Below are positions 9,651 to 18,435 of a stretch of DNA of 64,000 nucleotides, one piece after another; position 1 is the stretch's first letter, and the number at the start of each line of letters is the position of its first letter. The stretch is taken from the NCBI RefSeq assembly GCF_009770985.1, contig NZ_WSRW01000001.1, positions 1,302,001-1,366,000 of the forward strand. Reading direction: 5' to 3'. Source of the stretch: Mucilaginibacter lacusdianchii. GTDB taxonomy: Bacteria; Bacteroidota; Bacteroidia; Sphingobacteriales; Sphingobacteriaceae. The translations under genes and the position numbers were made by a program. The notes under the pieces are model-generated. The model searched no databases. It saw nothing but the letters and a program-made list of their open reading frames with translations, and was not told where the DNA came from.

Positions 9651-10250
9651 ATGAATGTAAGCCTATCTGTACGCCGTATAGCTGTATGCATACTTATAAT
9701 TGCTATGGCTGCATTATGCAATTATGGTGCCTTTGCACAAACAACCACCATTTGGTTGGTAAGACATGCCGAGAAAAGCACAGTAAATACGGCCGATCGT
9801 GATCCTGGCTTAACAGAAGCCGGCCAACAGCGGGCAAATACTTTAGCTAAAGTTTTGAAAGCTGAGAACATAGCAAACGTTTATACTACTCCTTACAAGC
9901 GTACTAGGAACACTGCGGCACCTTTAATTGCACAATTAAAAATATCACCGGTGGTTTATGACCCTAACGAGGTTGGTAGCATTGCCACAAAAGCCCGTCA
10001 GGAAAATAAAGGAAGAGCAGCGCTGATTGTTGGACATTCTAATACCATCATTCCTATTATTAAAGCGCTTGGCATTGCTGTAGATCTGAATACATTACAG
10101 GACGAAGATTATGATATGCTTTTCAAAATAACGTTCACCAATACATCAAAAGACAGTACTGCTGTTCAGATCAGTATCAGCCATTACGGCGAAAAGCACC
10201 ATGTAACCGAGATACCGGCAGCTTATAAAGGTGGTAAGGCTAACTACTAA
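9651..10250 (+). CDS. Exported histidine phosphatase family protein
   Basis: The product belongs to the phosphoglycerate-mutase-like superfamily. The RHG-type motif appears as WLVRHAEKS, where the His would be phosphorylated during catalysis. The second conserved part is VGHSNTI. I chose the ATG at 9651 because it opens directly onto a signal peptide (Arg-Arg, then a hydrophobic core ending GAFA-Q); an upstream ATG at 9618 would add eleven residues that break the signal. The mature protein of about 170 aa is short for the family and resembles SixA-like minimal domains. It is exported, so the substrate is probably a periplasmic phosphate ester; the exact substrate cannot be read. Its stop is next to that of the convergent alanine dehydrogenase gene. 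Confidence 0.8.
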   Translation: MNVSLSVRRIAVCILIIAMAALCNYGAFAQTTTIWLVRHAEKSTVNTADRDPGLTEAGQQRANTLAKVLKAENIANVYTTPYKRTRNTAAPLIAQLKISPVVYDPNEVGSIATKARQENKGRAALIVGHSNTIIPIIKALGIAVDLNTLQDEDYDMLFKITFTNTSKDSTAVQISISHYGEKHHVTEIPAAYKGGKANY

Positions 10251-10251
10251 T

Positions 10252-11478
10252 TTACCTGTTTGATACAATCAGTAAATCCAGGTCTTTGCATGGAATATTG
10301 AAACGCTCGCCCAGATGTTTATTAGTGAGGTGGCCGTTATAAATGTAAACTGCATTGCGTACACCTGTTTTCTGCCATATCACATTGTTTATGCCACCTT
10401 TTTCGCCGATATCCAGCAGTATAGGTGTGAAAATATTGGTTAAGGCGTAAGTTGCGGTACGGGCTACCCGTGAGGCAATGTTAGGCACACAGTAATGAAT
10501 AACCTCATATTTGCGGAATACCGGATGGGTATGATTAGTTACTTCTGAAGTTTCAAAGCAGCCACCCTGGTCAATACTCACATCAATAATTACCGAATTG
10601 GGCTTCATGCGGCTTACCGTTTCTTCCGTGATTATGCATGGGCTACGGCCATCTTCGGCACGCAAGGCCCCGATTACTACATCGCAGGTGGTAATAGCTT
10701 TTTCCAGAACAATGGGTTGAATAACCGAGGTAAATACCCGGGCACCTATATTATTCTGTAAGCGGCGCAGTTTATAAATAGAGGGGTCAAATACTTTTAC
10801 CTCGGCACCTAATGATATAGCTGTACGTGCCGCATATTCGCCTACTGTACCAGCACCTAATATTACAATTTCGGTTGGCGGTACGCCAGTAATACCGCCA
10901 AGCATCAGGCCCTTGCCGCCAAATACGTTGCTCAGGTACTCGGCTGCTATAGATATTGATGTGGCGCCTACAATTTCGCTCATAGCGCGCACTACGCTTA
11001 ATACATTGCCTTCATCACGTAAGTGCTCAAATGATAGTGCCGTAATGCGTTTATTAATCATGGCCTGCAAGCAATCAGCTTTCAACGTTGACATTTGCAG
11101 GGTAGATATCAAAATCTGGCCGGGCTTCATCAGCTCAATTTCATGCAGCATGGGCGGCGCTACTTTGATGATGATATCGGCTTCGTAAACTTTTTTGGTA
11201 TCGTATACAATCTGGGCGCCTTGCTCGCTGTAGTGGGTATCTAAAAAGTTGGCAGCTTTGCCGGCATTGCTTTCCAGCATTATCTCATGCCCGTTGTTGG
11301 ACAGCAACGCTACCGACAGTGGGGTTAAAGCTATACGGTTTTCCTGAAATGATATTTCGCGCGGGATGCCGATGTACAACTTATTTTTTTTGCTTCTAAC
11401 TTCCAGCATCGATTCCTGCGGCTGCATCATAGCCTGCTTGGCCACGTCAGAAAACCCACTATATAACCCTGAACTCAT
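10252..11478 (-). CDS. ald: Alanine dehydrogenase
   Basis: The 408-aa protein matches the alanine dehydrogenase / PNT family, which interconverts L-alanine and pyruvate with NAD. An N-terminal substrate domain begins at about residue 35 (GIPREISFQENRIALTP). A Rossmann domain carries the nucleotide-binding loop VILGAGTVGEYAA. The motif RAMSEIVG also fits the family. A roughly 30-residue N-terminal extension precedes the conserved start; the first Met is used because no clear internal start is favoured. The C-terminal part (CVPNIASRVARTAT) fits Ald better than transhydrogenase alpha subunits. Confidence 0.88.
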   Translation of the reverse strand: MSSGLYSGFSDVAKQAMMQPQESMLEVRSKKNKLYIGIPREISFQENRIALTPLSVALLSNNGHEIMLESNAGKAANFLDTHYSEQGAQIVYDTKKVYEADIIIKVAPPMLHEIELMKPGQILISTLQMSTLKADCLQAMINKRITALSFEHLRDEGNVLSVVRAMSEIVGATSISIAAEYLSNVFGGKGLMLGGITGVPPTEIVILGAGTVGEYAARTAISLGAEVKVFDPSIYKLRRLQNNIGARVFTSVIQPIVLEKAITTCDVVIGALRAEDGRSPCIITEETVSRMKPNSVIIDVSIDQGGCFETSEVTNHTHPVFRKYEVIHYCVPNIASRVARTATYALTNIFTPILLDIGEKGGINNVIWQKTGVRNAVYIYNGHLTNKHLGERFNIPCKDLDLLIVSNR

Positions 11479-11559
11479 AAGTATAAATCGTTACAAATGC
11501 CGGCACTAAAAGCTAGAGCATTTGGTTGTTGAAGATACGCAAATATAAAAGATATGTGT

Positions 11560-11988
11560 TTAAATATTTTCGAATACAAACCGCCTGCTCGATGCGTTCA
11601 GCACTTGTATGCTTATTTTGGTATAATGCTCGGGCAGCAAATCGGGTATTTTTTCCGGCCATTCAATAAAGCAATATGCATCCGAATAGAAGTATTCTTC
11701 ATACCCCATATCCAAAGCCTCATTCTGGTTTTTTAACCGGTAAAAATCAAAATGGTAAATTTTAGCTGATGTGCCAATATACTCATTCACGATAGAAAAC
11801 GTAGGACTGGTGACATCATCAGTAATGCCTAACCTTTCACAAAGTGCTTTAATAAAGGTTGTTTTACCGGCGCCCATATCGCCATAAAACAAAAATATTT
11901 TTTGATTGCCGGCAAAATCGAGCAGGTTTTGCGCGGTATCGGCCAGTTCAACGGGCAGGTTAACGGTTTGTGCGAGTTGTGGGTTCAT
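11560..11988 (-). CDS. tsaE: tRNA threonylcarbamoyladenosine biosynthesis ATPase TsaE
   Basis: The 142-aa protein has the TsaE hallmark Walker A motif GDMGAGKTTFIKAL at about residues 36-49, the switch-like segment DDVTSPTFSIVNEY and the C-terminal part HFDFYRL and FIEWPEK. TsaE drives the TsaB/TsaD complex that makes t6A37 on ANN-decoding tRNAs in the cytoplasm. It is the usual length. It follows porX on the same strand with a hairpin between them, so it is probably transcribed separately or at a reduced level. Confidence 0.95.
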   Translation of the reverse strand: MNPQLAQTVNLPVELADTAQNLLDFAGNQKIFLFYGDMGAGKTTFIKALCERLGITDDVTSPTFSIVNEYIGTSAKIYHFDFYRLKNQNEALDMGYEEYFYSDAYCFIEWPEKIPDLLPEHYTKISIQVLNASSRRFVFENI

Positions 11989-12013
11989 TGTGTTTGCCTG
12001 TATTTCATTCTAA

Positions 12014-12047
12014 AGCCGTCATGGTAAGAATAGTTTCCATGACGGCT
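12014..12047 (-). terminator. Hairpin between porX and tsaE
   Basis: An 11-bp perfect inverted repeat (AGCCGTCATGG / CCATGACGGCT) with a 12-base loop lies between the two minus-strand genes. Only a short U-rich run follows (TTTAGAATG), so it may be a partial terminator or an RNA-stabilising element. Confidence 0.6.
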
Positions 12048-12085
12048 CTTGTTATGATTGAAGTGACAAAGGTGAAAAAATGCTT

Positions 12086-13636
12086 TTACTTCACCCCATA
12101 AGTAGCCACCGGTATGATCATCTCTTCTAACGAGATACCGCCGTGCTGGAAGGTTTCGTTATAAAAGTTAACAAAGTGGTTGTAGTTGTTAGGGTATACA
12201 AAGTAGCTGTCTTCTTTGGCAAAGGCAAAGCTGGAACTTACATGCAGTTTAGGCAACATTGCATCGTGCGGGTTGCGGATGTGGAACACCTCTTTGGCAT
12301 TAAAATTCAGGTTTTTGCCTTGTTTGTAGCGCAGGTTGGTGTTGGTATTACGGTCGCCAATGATTTTGCTCGGGTTTTTTACCCGGATGGTACCATGGTC
12401 GGTAGTAATAACTACTTTAACTTGTTTTTGCGATAAGTATTTCAATAAGTCAAGCAATGGCGAGTGCTCAAACCACGATAGCGTAAGCGAACGATAAGCC
12501 GCATCATCACTGGCCAGTTCACGAATCATCTGCATATCCGTACGGGCGTGCGACAGCATGTCTACAAAGTTGTAAACCACTACGTTTAGCTCGTTATTCA
12601 TCAGGTTGTTTACCGATTCGTTCAGCGCCCGGCCTTCGTCAATGTTCAGAATTTTATGGTACGAAAATTTGCAATCGCGGCGTAAGGTGCGTTTCAGGTT
12701 ATCGCCTAAAAAGGCTTCTTCATGCAGGTTCTTGCCACCTTCGTCTTCATCATTTTGCCACATACCCGGAAAGCGTTTTTCCATATCCAGTGGCATCAAT
12801 CCGGCAAAAATGGCGTTACGGGCGTATTGGGTAGCCGTTGGCAAAATGCTATAGTAAGTATCCTCTTCCTCTAAACGGAAGTATTCAGAAATGATAGGGT
12901 TAATAATACGGAACTGGTCATAACGCAGGTTATCAATCAGGATAAAAAATACAGGCGTATTATCCAGTTTAGGAAATACCTTTTTCTTCAAAAGCTGATG
13001 TGAAAGTAATGGGGCGTTATCAGGGGTCTTTAACCAGTCGAGATACTTTTTCTCGATGAACTTGCAGAACTGAACATTGGCTTCGGCTTTTTGCAAGGTT
13101 AAAATCTCGTGCATGCCGGCATCTTCCAGGCGCTCCAGCTCCAGCTCCCAATAAATTAATTTTTTATATACATCCACCCACTCCTGATAATTGAGGTTAT
13201 CATTCAGGGTCATGCCCAGGTTACGGAAGTCTTGCTGATAGGCCATAGTGGTCTTTTCGGTCACCAGGCGCTTGTTTTCAATAAGTTTTTTGATGGTCAG
13301 CAATACCTGTTTAGGGTTTACAGGCTTAATCAGGTAATCGTCAATGCGCGAGCCAATGGCATCTTCCATCATCGGCTCTTCCTCATTTTTAGTAATTAAA
13401 ACAACAGGCACATCACTGTTAATCGCTTTAATTTCCGACAGGGTTTCCAATCCTGTAAGGCCCGGCATGTTCTCGTCTAAAAAAACCAAATCATAATAAT
13501 CATTTTTAAAGGCATCAACCGCATCTGTTCCATTAGTTACAGTTTTTACTTTGTAGCCTTTTTCATTTAATAAAAGAATATGTGGTTTTAGTAAGTCGAT
13601 CTCATCATCGGCCCACAGTATCATTGTTTCCTGCAT
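12086..13636 (-). CDS. porX: PorX-type response regulator with PglZ-like (alkaline phosphatase superfamily) effector domain
   Basis: The 516-aa protein has an N-terminal receiver (acidic pair D10/D11, phospho-acceptor D54 in FLDENMPG, Lys in YLIKPVNP) joined by a helical linker to a PglZ-like domain of the alkaline phosphatase superfamily (about residues 200-515). Metal-ligand-like motifs are visible: LIDNLRYDQ, NFVDMLSH and TTDHGT. This is the architecture of PorX, the regulator that with the sensor PorY controls type IX secretion genes in Bacteroidota. It implies that the strain has type IX secretion, though no por/spr structural genes are in the window. An alternative start five residues downstream (MILWADDE) is possible. 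Confidence 0.9.
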   Translation of the reverse strand: MQETMILWADDEIDLLKPHILLLNEKGYKVKTVTNGTDAVDAFKNDYYDLVFLDENMPGLTGLETLSEIKAINSDVPVVLITKNEEEPMMEDAIGSRIDDYLIKPVNPKQVLLTIKKLIENKRLVTEKTTMAYQQDFRNLGMTLNDNLNYQEWVDVYKKLIYWELELERLEDAGMHEILTLQKAEANVQFCKFIEKKYLDWLKTPDNAPLLSHQLLKKKVFPKLDNTPVFFILIDNLRYDQFRIINPIISEYFRLEEEDTYYSILPTATQYARNAIFAGLMPLDMEKRFPGMWQNDEDEGGKNLHEEAFLGDNLKRTLRRDCKFSYHKILNIDEGRALNESVNNLMNNELNVVVYNFVDMLSHARTDMQMIRELASDDAAYRSLTLSWFEHSPLLDLLKYLSQKQVKVVITTDHGTIRVKNPSKIIGDRNTNTNLRYKQGKNLNFNAKEVFHIRNPHDAMLPKLHVSSSFAFAKEDSYFVYPNNYNHFVNFYNETFQHGGISLEEMIIPVATYGVK

Positions 13637-13777
13637 TGTGTATCTAATTAATATGCGGTTATAACTTTATTACCGCTATTTTGTTGTTTAATAAAGAAGC
13701 GTATTTAACAATTATTAACAAATATATGCTTCATAGGTTACGTTAATTTAACACATTTGTAAAGTTTATAGACAAGC

Positions 13778-15004
13778 TTGAACAAGAAAAAAATTATTAA
13801 CGATCCGGTTTACGGATTTATCAGCATACCTACAGATCTGGTTTTTGATCTGATGGAACACCCCTATTTTCAAAGGCTGCGTTACATTAAGCAGTTGGGC
13901 ATGACGCATTTGGTTTATCCAGGTGCTTTGCATACCCGTTTTCATCATGCCCTTGGTGCCATGCACCTCATGAGTTTGGCCATACAAACCCTGTGCGACA
14001 AAGGGCATGATATTACGCCCGATGAAGAGCAAGGCCTGTTAATTGCTATTTTACTGCACGATATAGGCCACGGCCCTTTCTCGCACGCCTTGGAAAAACA
14101 TATTGTGCAAGGCATAGACCATGAAGATATTTCGACGCTGATTATGAGCAAGCTGAACGAGCGGTTCGGCGGCTTTCTGGACACAGCTATCGAAATATTT
14201 AATGATACTTATCCTAAACGGTTTTTGCATCAACTGGTATCCAGCCAACTGGATATGGACCGGTTGGATTACCTGAACCGCGATAGTTTTTATACCGGTG
14301 TATCCGAAGGGGTAATCAGTTCTGAGCGCATTATCAAAATGCTTAATGTAAAGGATGATGCCATTGTGGTTGAAGAGAAAGGAATTTATTCAATAGAAAA
14401 ATTTCTGGTAGCCCGCCGTTTAATGTACTGGCAGGTTTATCTGCATAAAACCGTAACGGCAGGCGAACAGTTGCTGGGCAAAATATTAAATCGGGCTCGT
14501 AAACTGGCGTTAGATGGTCAGGAGCTTTTTTCGACCCCGGCATTAAACCATTTCCTATCGCGCACTATCACAAAAGAACAGTTTATAGATGAAGAGCATC
14601 ATCTGGAAACATTTACGTGTTTGGATGATACTGATATTATGGCGGCTGTAAAGGTGTGGATCGGATATCCTGATAAGGTACTTTCGCGTTTGTGCCAGAA
14701 TTTTATACAGCGCAAGCTATACCATGTAGATATCAGCAATACGCCGCCAAATGAGGCCCGTGTAAAGGAGCTGACAGAAAAAGCAGCGAAAAAATATAAC
14801 GTAAGTATCGAAGATGCGTCTTATTTCGTATTCACTGATACCATCAGCAATAATGCGTATAAGGTAAACGATGCCAACATTAAAATATTAATGAAGGACG
14901 GCAGTATAAATGATATTACAACGGCTAGTGATAACTCAAATTTAGAGGCGCTGGCCAAAACGGTAGAAAAGTATATCTTTTGTTATACTAAAGATCTGAT
15001 TTAA
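13778..15004 (+). CDS. HD-domain phosphohydrolase (dGTPase-like)
   Basis: The start is the TTG at 13778; no earlier in-frame ATG suits, and the sequence from NDPVYGFISIP onward is conserved in this family. The 408-aa protein has the HD signature HDIGHGPFSHALEK near residues 93-106 and upstream metal-ligand histidines in HTRFHHALGAMHL. Such proteins are metal-dependent phosphohydrolases related to dNTP triphosphohydrolases. The substrate in Bacteroidota is not firmly known; dNTP or another nucleotide is the usual guess. It is divergent from porX and followed by the lipid A genes, which have their own promoter. Confidence 0.85.
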   Translation: MNKKKIINDPVYGFISIPTDLVFDLMEHPYFQRLRYIKQLGMTHLVYPGALHTRFHHALGAMHLMSLAIQTLCDKGHDITPDEEQGLLIAILLHDIGHGPFSHALEKHIVQGIDHEDISTLIMSKLNERFGGFLDTAIEIFNDTYPKRFLHQLVSSQLDMDRLDYLNRDSFYTGVSEGVISSERIIKMLNVKDDAIVVEEKGIYSIEKFLVARRLMYWQVYLHKTVTAGEQLLGKILNRARKLALDGQELFSTPALNHFLSRTITKEQFIDEEHHLETFTCLDDTDIMAAVKVWIGYPDKVLSRLCQNFIQRKLYHVDISNTPPNEARVKELTEKAAKKYNVSIEDASYFVFTDTISNNAYKVNDANIKILMKDGSINDITTASDNSNLEALAKTVEKYIFCYTKDLI

Positions 15005-15030
15005 AACGTACGGGAGGCTGATATTAATAA

Positions 15031-15061
15031 TTTGTTGCTTACATTTTAACATTTAAATTTG
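15031..15061 (+). promoter_or_regulatory. Bacteroidota-type promoter for the lpx operon
   Basis: TTTG at 15031-15034, a 19-base spacer and TAAATTTG at 15054-15061 match the Bacteroidota TTTG/TAnnTTTG consensus exactly. The lpxD ATG begins only five bases after the -7 element, so the mRNA would be leaderless or nearly so. Confidence 0.65.
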
Positions 15062-15065
15062 TCGG

Positions 15066-16115
15066 ATGCAATTTACTGCGCAGGATATAAGCTTATTGCT
15101 TAATGGAACGATAGAGGGTGACCCGCAGGCAGCTGTCAGTAAGCTGGCCAAAATAGAGGAGGCTACTGGTGGCTCATTGTCATTTTTAGCTAATCCTAAG
15201 TACGAGCATTTTCTGTATACCACGCAGGCTACCGTAGTTATCGTCAACAAATCTCTCGTATTAACAGAACCGGTTAAGCCAACGCTTATCAGGGTTGATA
15301 ATGCCTACAGTTCATTTACTATACTTTTAAATCAATATAATAGCCTTAAGCTTAATAAAACAGGTGTTGAGCAACCCTGCTTTATCCATCCCGAAGCTAC
15401 ATTAGGTGATAATGCATATATAGGTGCATTTGCTTACATTGGAGCAGGTGTAAAAACAGGAAAGAACTGTAAAATTTATCCTAATACGTACGTTGGCGAC
15501 AATGTAACACTGGGCGATAATGTAACTTTATTTGCCGGCGTAAAAGTTTACTTTGATTGTGTATTGGGTAATAATGTTATTGTACATTCGGGGGCTGTAA
15601 TTGGCAGTGACGGTTTTGGCTTTGCACCTAACAGTGATGGCTCTTACAGTAAAATTGCCCAGATAGGCAACGTAATACTGGAAGACGACGTAGAGGTAGG
15701 GTCAAACACAACTATTGACCGCGCTACTATGGGGTCAACCGTTGTGCGCAAAGGTGCTAAGCTAGACAACCTAATACAGATTGCACATAATGTCGAAATT
15801 GGGGCTAATACCGTAATTGCGGCACAAACTGGCATTTCGGGTAGTACAAAAATTGGCGAAAGAGTAACTTTGGGCGGGCAAGTTGGCATTGTTGGACACA
15901 TTAGCATTGCTGATGGTACTTTTATACAAGCGCAAACTGGGGTAAACCGTTCTATTTCAGAACCAGGCAAAAAATGGGGCGGTGTAATTGTGCAACCATA
16001 TCAAGACCATTTGCGGTCGCAAGTTGTTGTAAACCAGCTGCCACAGTTGAAGAAACGAATAGAAGAATTAGAAAAAACCATTGCTGAACTGCGCATAAAG
16101 CAGCATATTGGCTAA
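15066..16115 (+). CDS. lpxD: UDP-3-O-(3-hydroxyacyl)glucosamine N-acyltransferase LpxD
   Basis: LpxD adds the second, N-linked acyl chain in lipid A synthesis. The 349-aa protein has the N-terminal uridine-binding domain (about 1-100) and a long left-handed beta-helix of hexapeptide repeats (about 105-310, for example IGAFAYIGAGVKTGKN). The catalytic-His region is LIQIAHNVEIGANTVIAAQ. The C-terminal helix (KKRIEELEKTIAELR) is typical. The length is as expected. It is first in the operon lpxD / lpxC-fabZ / lpxA. Confidence 0.95.
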   Translation: MQFTAQDISLLLNGTIEGDPQAAVSKLAKIEEATGGSLSFLANPKYEHFLYTTQATVVIVNKSLVLTEPVKPTLIRVDNAYSSFTILLNQYNSLKLNKTGVEQPCFIHPEATLGDNAYIGAFAYIGAGVKTGKNCKIYPNTYVGDNVTLGDNVTLFAGVKVYFDCVLGNNVIVHSGAVIGSDGFGFAPNSDGSYSKIAQIGNVILEDDVEVGSNTTIDRATMGSTVVRKGAKLDNLIQIAHNVEIGANTVIAAQTGISGSTKIGERVTLGGQVGIVGHISIADGTFIQAQTGVNRSISEPGKKWGGVIVQPYQDHLRSQVVVNQLPQLKKRIEELEKTIAELRIKQHIG

Positions 16116-16143
16116 CATAGCGCAGTTGTTTGATAAATTTAAA

Positions 16144-17541
16144 ATGAACGTAAAGCAAAGAACCATTAAAGTACCGGTTGCCGTATCGGGTACAGGCCTG
16201 CACACCGGCGAGCGTGTGACCATGACTTTTAACCCGGCACCGGAAAACCACGGGTTTAAATTCAGACGGACTGATTTAGAAGGCTCTCCGGTTATTGATG
16301 CCGATGTAGACAACGTAACTGATACTTCACGCGGTACCACCATTACACAAAATGGAGCCAGTGTAAGTACCATTGAACACGTACTGGCTGCGTTGGTTGG
16401 TTTAGAAGTGGATAATGTGCTGATTGATATGGATGGTCCCGAAACGCCTATTATGGATGGCAGTTCTATGCCGTTTGTGCAAGCTTTACTGGATGCCGGT
16501 ACTGTTGAACAAGAGGCTGACCGCGAGTATTATCATATCCCTTATAACATTCACTATACCGAGCCCGACCGTAAGGTAGAAATGGTGGCTATGCCATTAG
16601 ATGATGACTACCGCTTTACCTGCATGGTTGATTATAACTCGCCTGTTTTAGGTACACAGCATGCTACTATATCATCTATCAACGAATTTAAAAAAGAAGT
16701 AGCCAGCAGCCGCACTTTCTGCTTTTTACACGAGCTTGAAATGCTGCTAAAGCATAACCTGATTAAAGGAGGCGATATCAACAACGCCATTGTAGTAGTT
16801 GATAAGCATGTAGATAAAGAAGAGTTAGCCCACTTAGCTACTTTGTTTAACCGTAAGGATATCGATGTTGCTCCGCAAGGCATTTTAAATAACATCGAGC
16901 TGCGCCACCAGAATGAACCAGCCCGCCACAAACTGCTGGATATGATTGGTGATTTGGCACTGGTTGGTGTACCGTTGCGCGGCCATATCATGGCTGCCCG
17001 CCCTGGTCACGCTGCTAATGTGGCATTTGCCAAAAAGATAAAAGCGCTTATTAAAAAAGAACGAAGCCGCAAGCATGTCAAGGTTTATAATCCGAATGCA
17101 AAGCCGGTTTATGATACCGTGCAGATTATGAACATCCTGCCGCACCGCCCGCCGATGCTGCTGGTTGACAAAATTTTGGAGTTAACCAAAACGCACGTAG
17201 TAGGCTTAAAAGCGGTAACCATGAACGAGCCGTTTTTTGAAGGTCATTTTCCGGGTGCTCCGGTAATGCCAGGCGTGTTGCAAATTGAGGCGATGGCCCA
17301 AACCGGCGGTATTTTGGTCCTAAATACTGTGCCCGATCCGGAAAATTGGTTAACCTTGTTCTTAAAAATAGAAAATGCCCGCTTTAAAGATAAAGTGTTA
17401 CCCGGCGATACCTTAATTTTCCGTTGCGATTTGATAGCGCCTATCCGTCGTGGCATTGCACAAATGAAAGGTATTGGCATGGTGGGCGAAAAAGTTGTAG
17501 TGGAAGCCGAACTGATGGCGCAAATTGTAAAGTATAAATAG
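16144..17541 (+). CDS. lpxC-fabZ: Bifunctional LpxC deacetylase / FabZ 3-hydroxyacyl-ACP dehydratase
   Basis: This is a fusion of two enzymes. Residues 1-300 are LpxC, the zinc-dependent deacetylase that commits UDP-acyl-GlcNAc to lipid A (GTGLHTGERV, STIEHVLAALVGL, MDGSSMPF, HKLLDMIGDLAL). Residues 315-465 are FabZ, the hydroxyacyl-ACP dehydratase (ILPHRPPMLLVDKI, EGHFPGAPVMPGV with the catalytic His). The fusion is a known Bacteroidota trait. I use the ATG at 16144 (MNVKQRTIKVPV); the frame extends to a TTG at 16108 that would overlap lpxD, but the extra residues are not LpxC-like. About 465 aa. The fusion may balance use of hydroxyacyl-ACP between lipid A and fatty acids. Confidence 0.95.
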   Translation: MNVKQRTIKVPVAVSGTGLHTGERVTMTFNPAPENHGFKFRRTDLEGSPVIDADVDNVTDTSRGTTITQNGASVSTIEHVLAALVGLEVDNVLIDMDGPETPIMDGSSMPFVQALLDAGTVEQEADREYYHIPYNIHYTEPDRKVEMVAMPLDDDYRFTCMVDYNSPVLGTQHATISSINEFKKEVASSRTFCFLHELEMLLKHNLIKGGDINNAIVVVDKHVDKEELAHLATLFNRKDIDVAPQGILNNIELRHQNEPARHKLLDMIGDLALVGVPLRGHIMAARPGHAANVAFAKKIKALIKKERSRKHVKVYNPNAKPVYDTVQIMNILPHRPPMLLVDKILELTKTHVVGLKAVTMNEPFFEGHFPGAPVMPGVLQIEAMAQTGGILVLNTVPDPENWLTLFLKIENARFKDKVLPGDTLIFRCDLIAPIRRGIAQMKGIGMVGEKVVVEAELMAQIVKYK

Positions 17542-17543
17542 AA

Positions 17544-18326
17544 ATGATCCAGCCATTAGCATACATACATCCGCAAGCTAAAATAGCCGACAATGTAGTA
17601 ATCGAGCCGTTTGTAACCATCCATAAAGATGTGGAGATTGGCGAAGGTACCTGGATCGGATCAAACGTTACGATTATGGATGGTGCCCGTATCGGTAAAA
17701 ACTGCCGTATTTTTCCGGGTGCGGTTATTTCGGCCATTCCGCAGGATTTAAAGTTTAAGGGCGAAAATACCCAGGCTTGCATCGGCGACAATACCACCAT
17801 TCGCGAATGTGTAACTATTAACCGCGGCACCAAAGACCATTGGAAAACGGAAGTTGGCAGCAACTGCCTGCTGATGGCCTACTGCCACGTAGCGCACGAT
17901 TGTGTGATAGGTGATAACTGTATTTTTTCGAACAATACCACCATTGCCGGTCATGTTACCATTGGTAATTATGTAGTACTGGCAGGTATGGTGGCCATAC
18001 ATCAGTTTTGTAATGTAGGGTCGCATGCATTCGTAACCGGCGGTTCGCTGGTGCGTAAAGATGTGCCGCCTTATATCAAAGCCGCACGCGAACCGCTTTC
18101 TTATGCCGGTATCAACTCGGTAGGTTTGCGTCGCCGTGGTTTCAGCGATGACAAAATCAACGAAATTCAGGATATATACCGTACGCTGTTTGTTAAAAAC
18201 AGCAACGTAAGCAAGGCTATGGCTATTATTGAGGCCGATTTCAGGCCAACCGAAGAGCGTGATGAAATTTTAAATTTTATACAAAGCTCACAACGCGGTA
18301 TTATGAAAGGCTTCGGCAACGCATAA
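17544..18326 (+). CDS. lpxA: UDP-N-acetylglucosamine O-acyltransferase LpxA
   Basis: The 260-aa hexapeptide-repeat enzyme performs the first acylation of UDP-GlcNAc for lipid A. The start MIQPLAYIHPQAKIADNVVIEPF is typical. The catalytic-His region (AYCHVAHDCVIGDNCIF) and C-terminal helical domain (SYAGINSVGLRRRGFS) are also typical. The start codon is the second base triplet after the lpxC-fabZ stop, so the two are translated from one mRNA. Confidence 0.96.
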   Translation: MIQPLAYIHPQAKIADNVVIEPFVTIHKDVEIGEGTWIGSNVTIMDGARIGKNCRIFPGAVISAIPQDLKFKGENTQACIGDNTTIRECVTINRGTKDHWKTEVGSNCLLMAYCHVAHDCVIGDNCIFSNNTTIAGHVTIGNYVVLAGMVAIHQFCNVGSHAFVTGGSLVRKDVPPYIKAAREPLSYAGINSVGLRRRGFSDDKINEIQDIYRTLFVKNSNVSKAMAIIEADFRPTEERDEILNFIQSSQRGIMKGFGNA

Positions 18327-18334
18327 TTTTTTAG

Positions 18335-18432
18335 TTCAATGGTTGATTAGTTTAATGGTTCATTCAAGTTTATCATGCGGTTTTTTCAGAACCATTACTG
18401 TCATTAAGCAAATTAACTAGTCAACCATTGAA
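18335..18432. repeat. Long inverted repeat between lpxA and the ABC gene
   Basis: TTCAATGGTTGATTAGTT at 18335-18352 pairs with AACTAGTCAACCATTGAA at 18415-18432: 18 bp with one G-U pair, around a 62-base loop. It ends three bases before the ABC ATG. It may be a mobile-type intergenic repeat or a transcript-shaping structure. Confidence 0.7.
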
Positions 18433-18435
18433 CAA

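Noticed and set aside
12086..13636. PglZ of a BREX phage-defence system
   Set aside because: The receiver domain fused at the N-terminus and the absence of other BREX genes mark it as PorX.
16108..16143. TTG start for lpxC-fabZ overlapping lpxD
   Set aside because: The added twelve residues are not LpxC-like and an ATG at 16144 gives the usual N-terminus.
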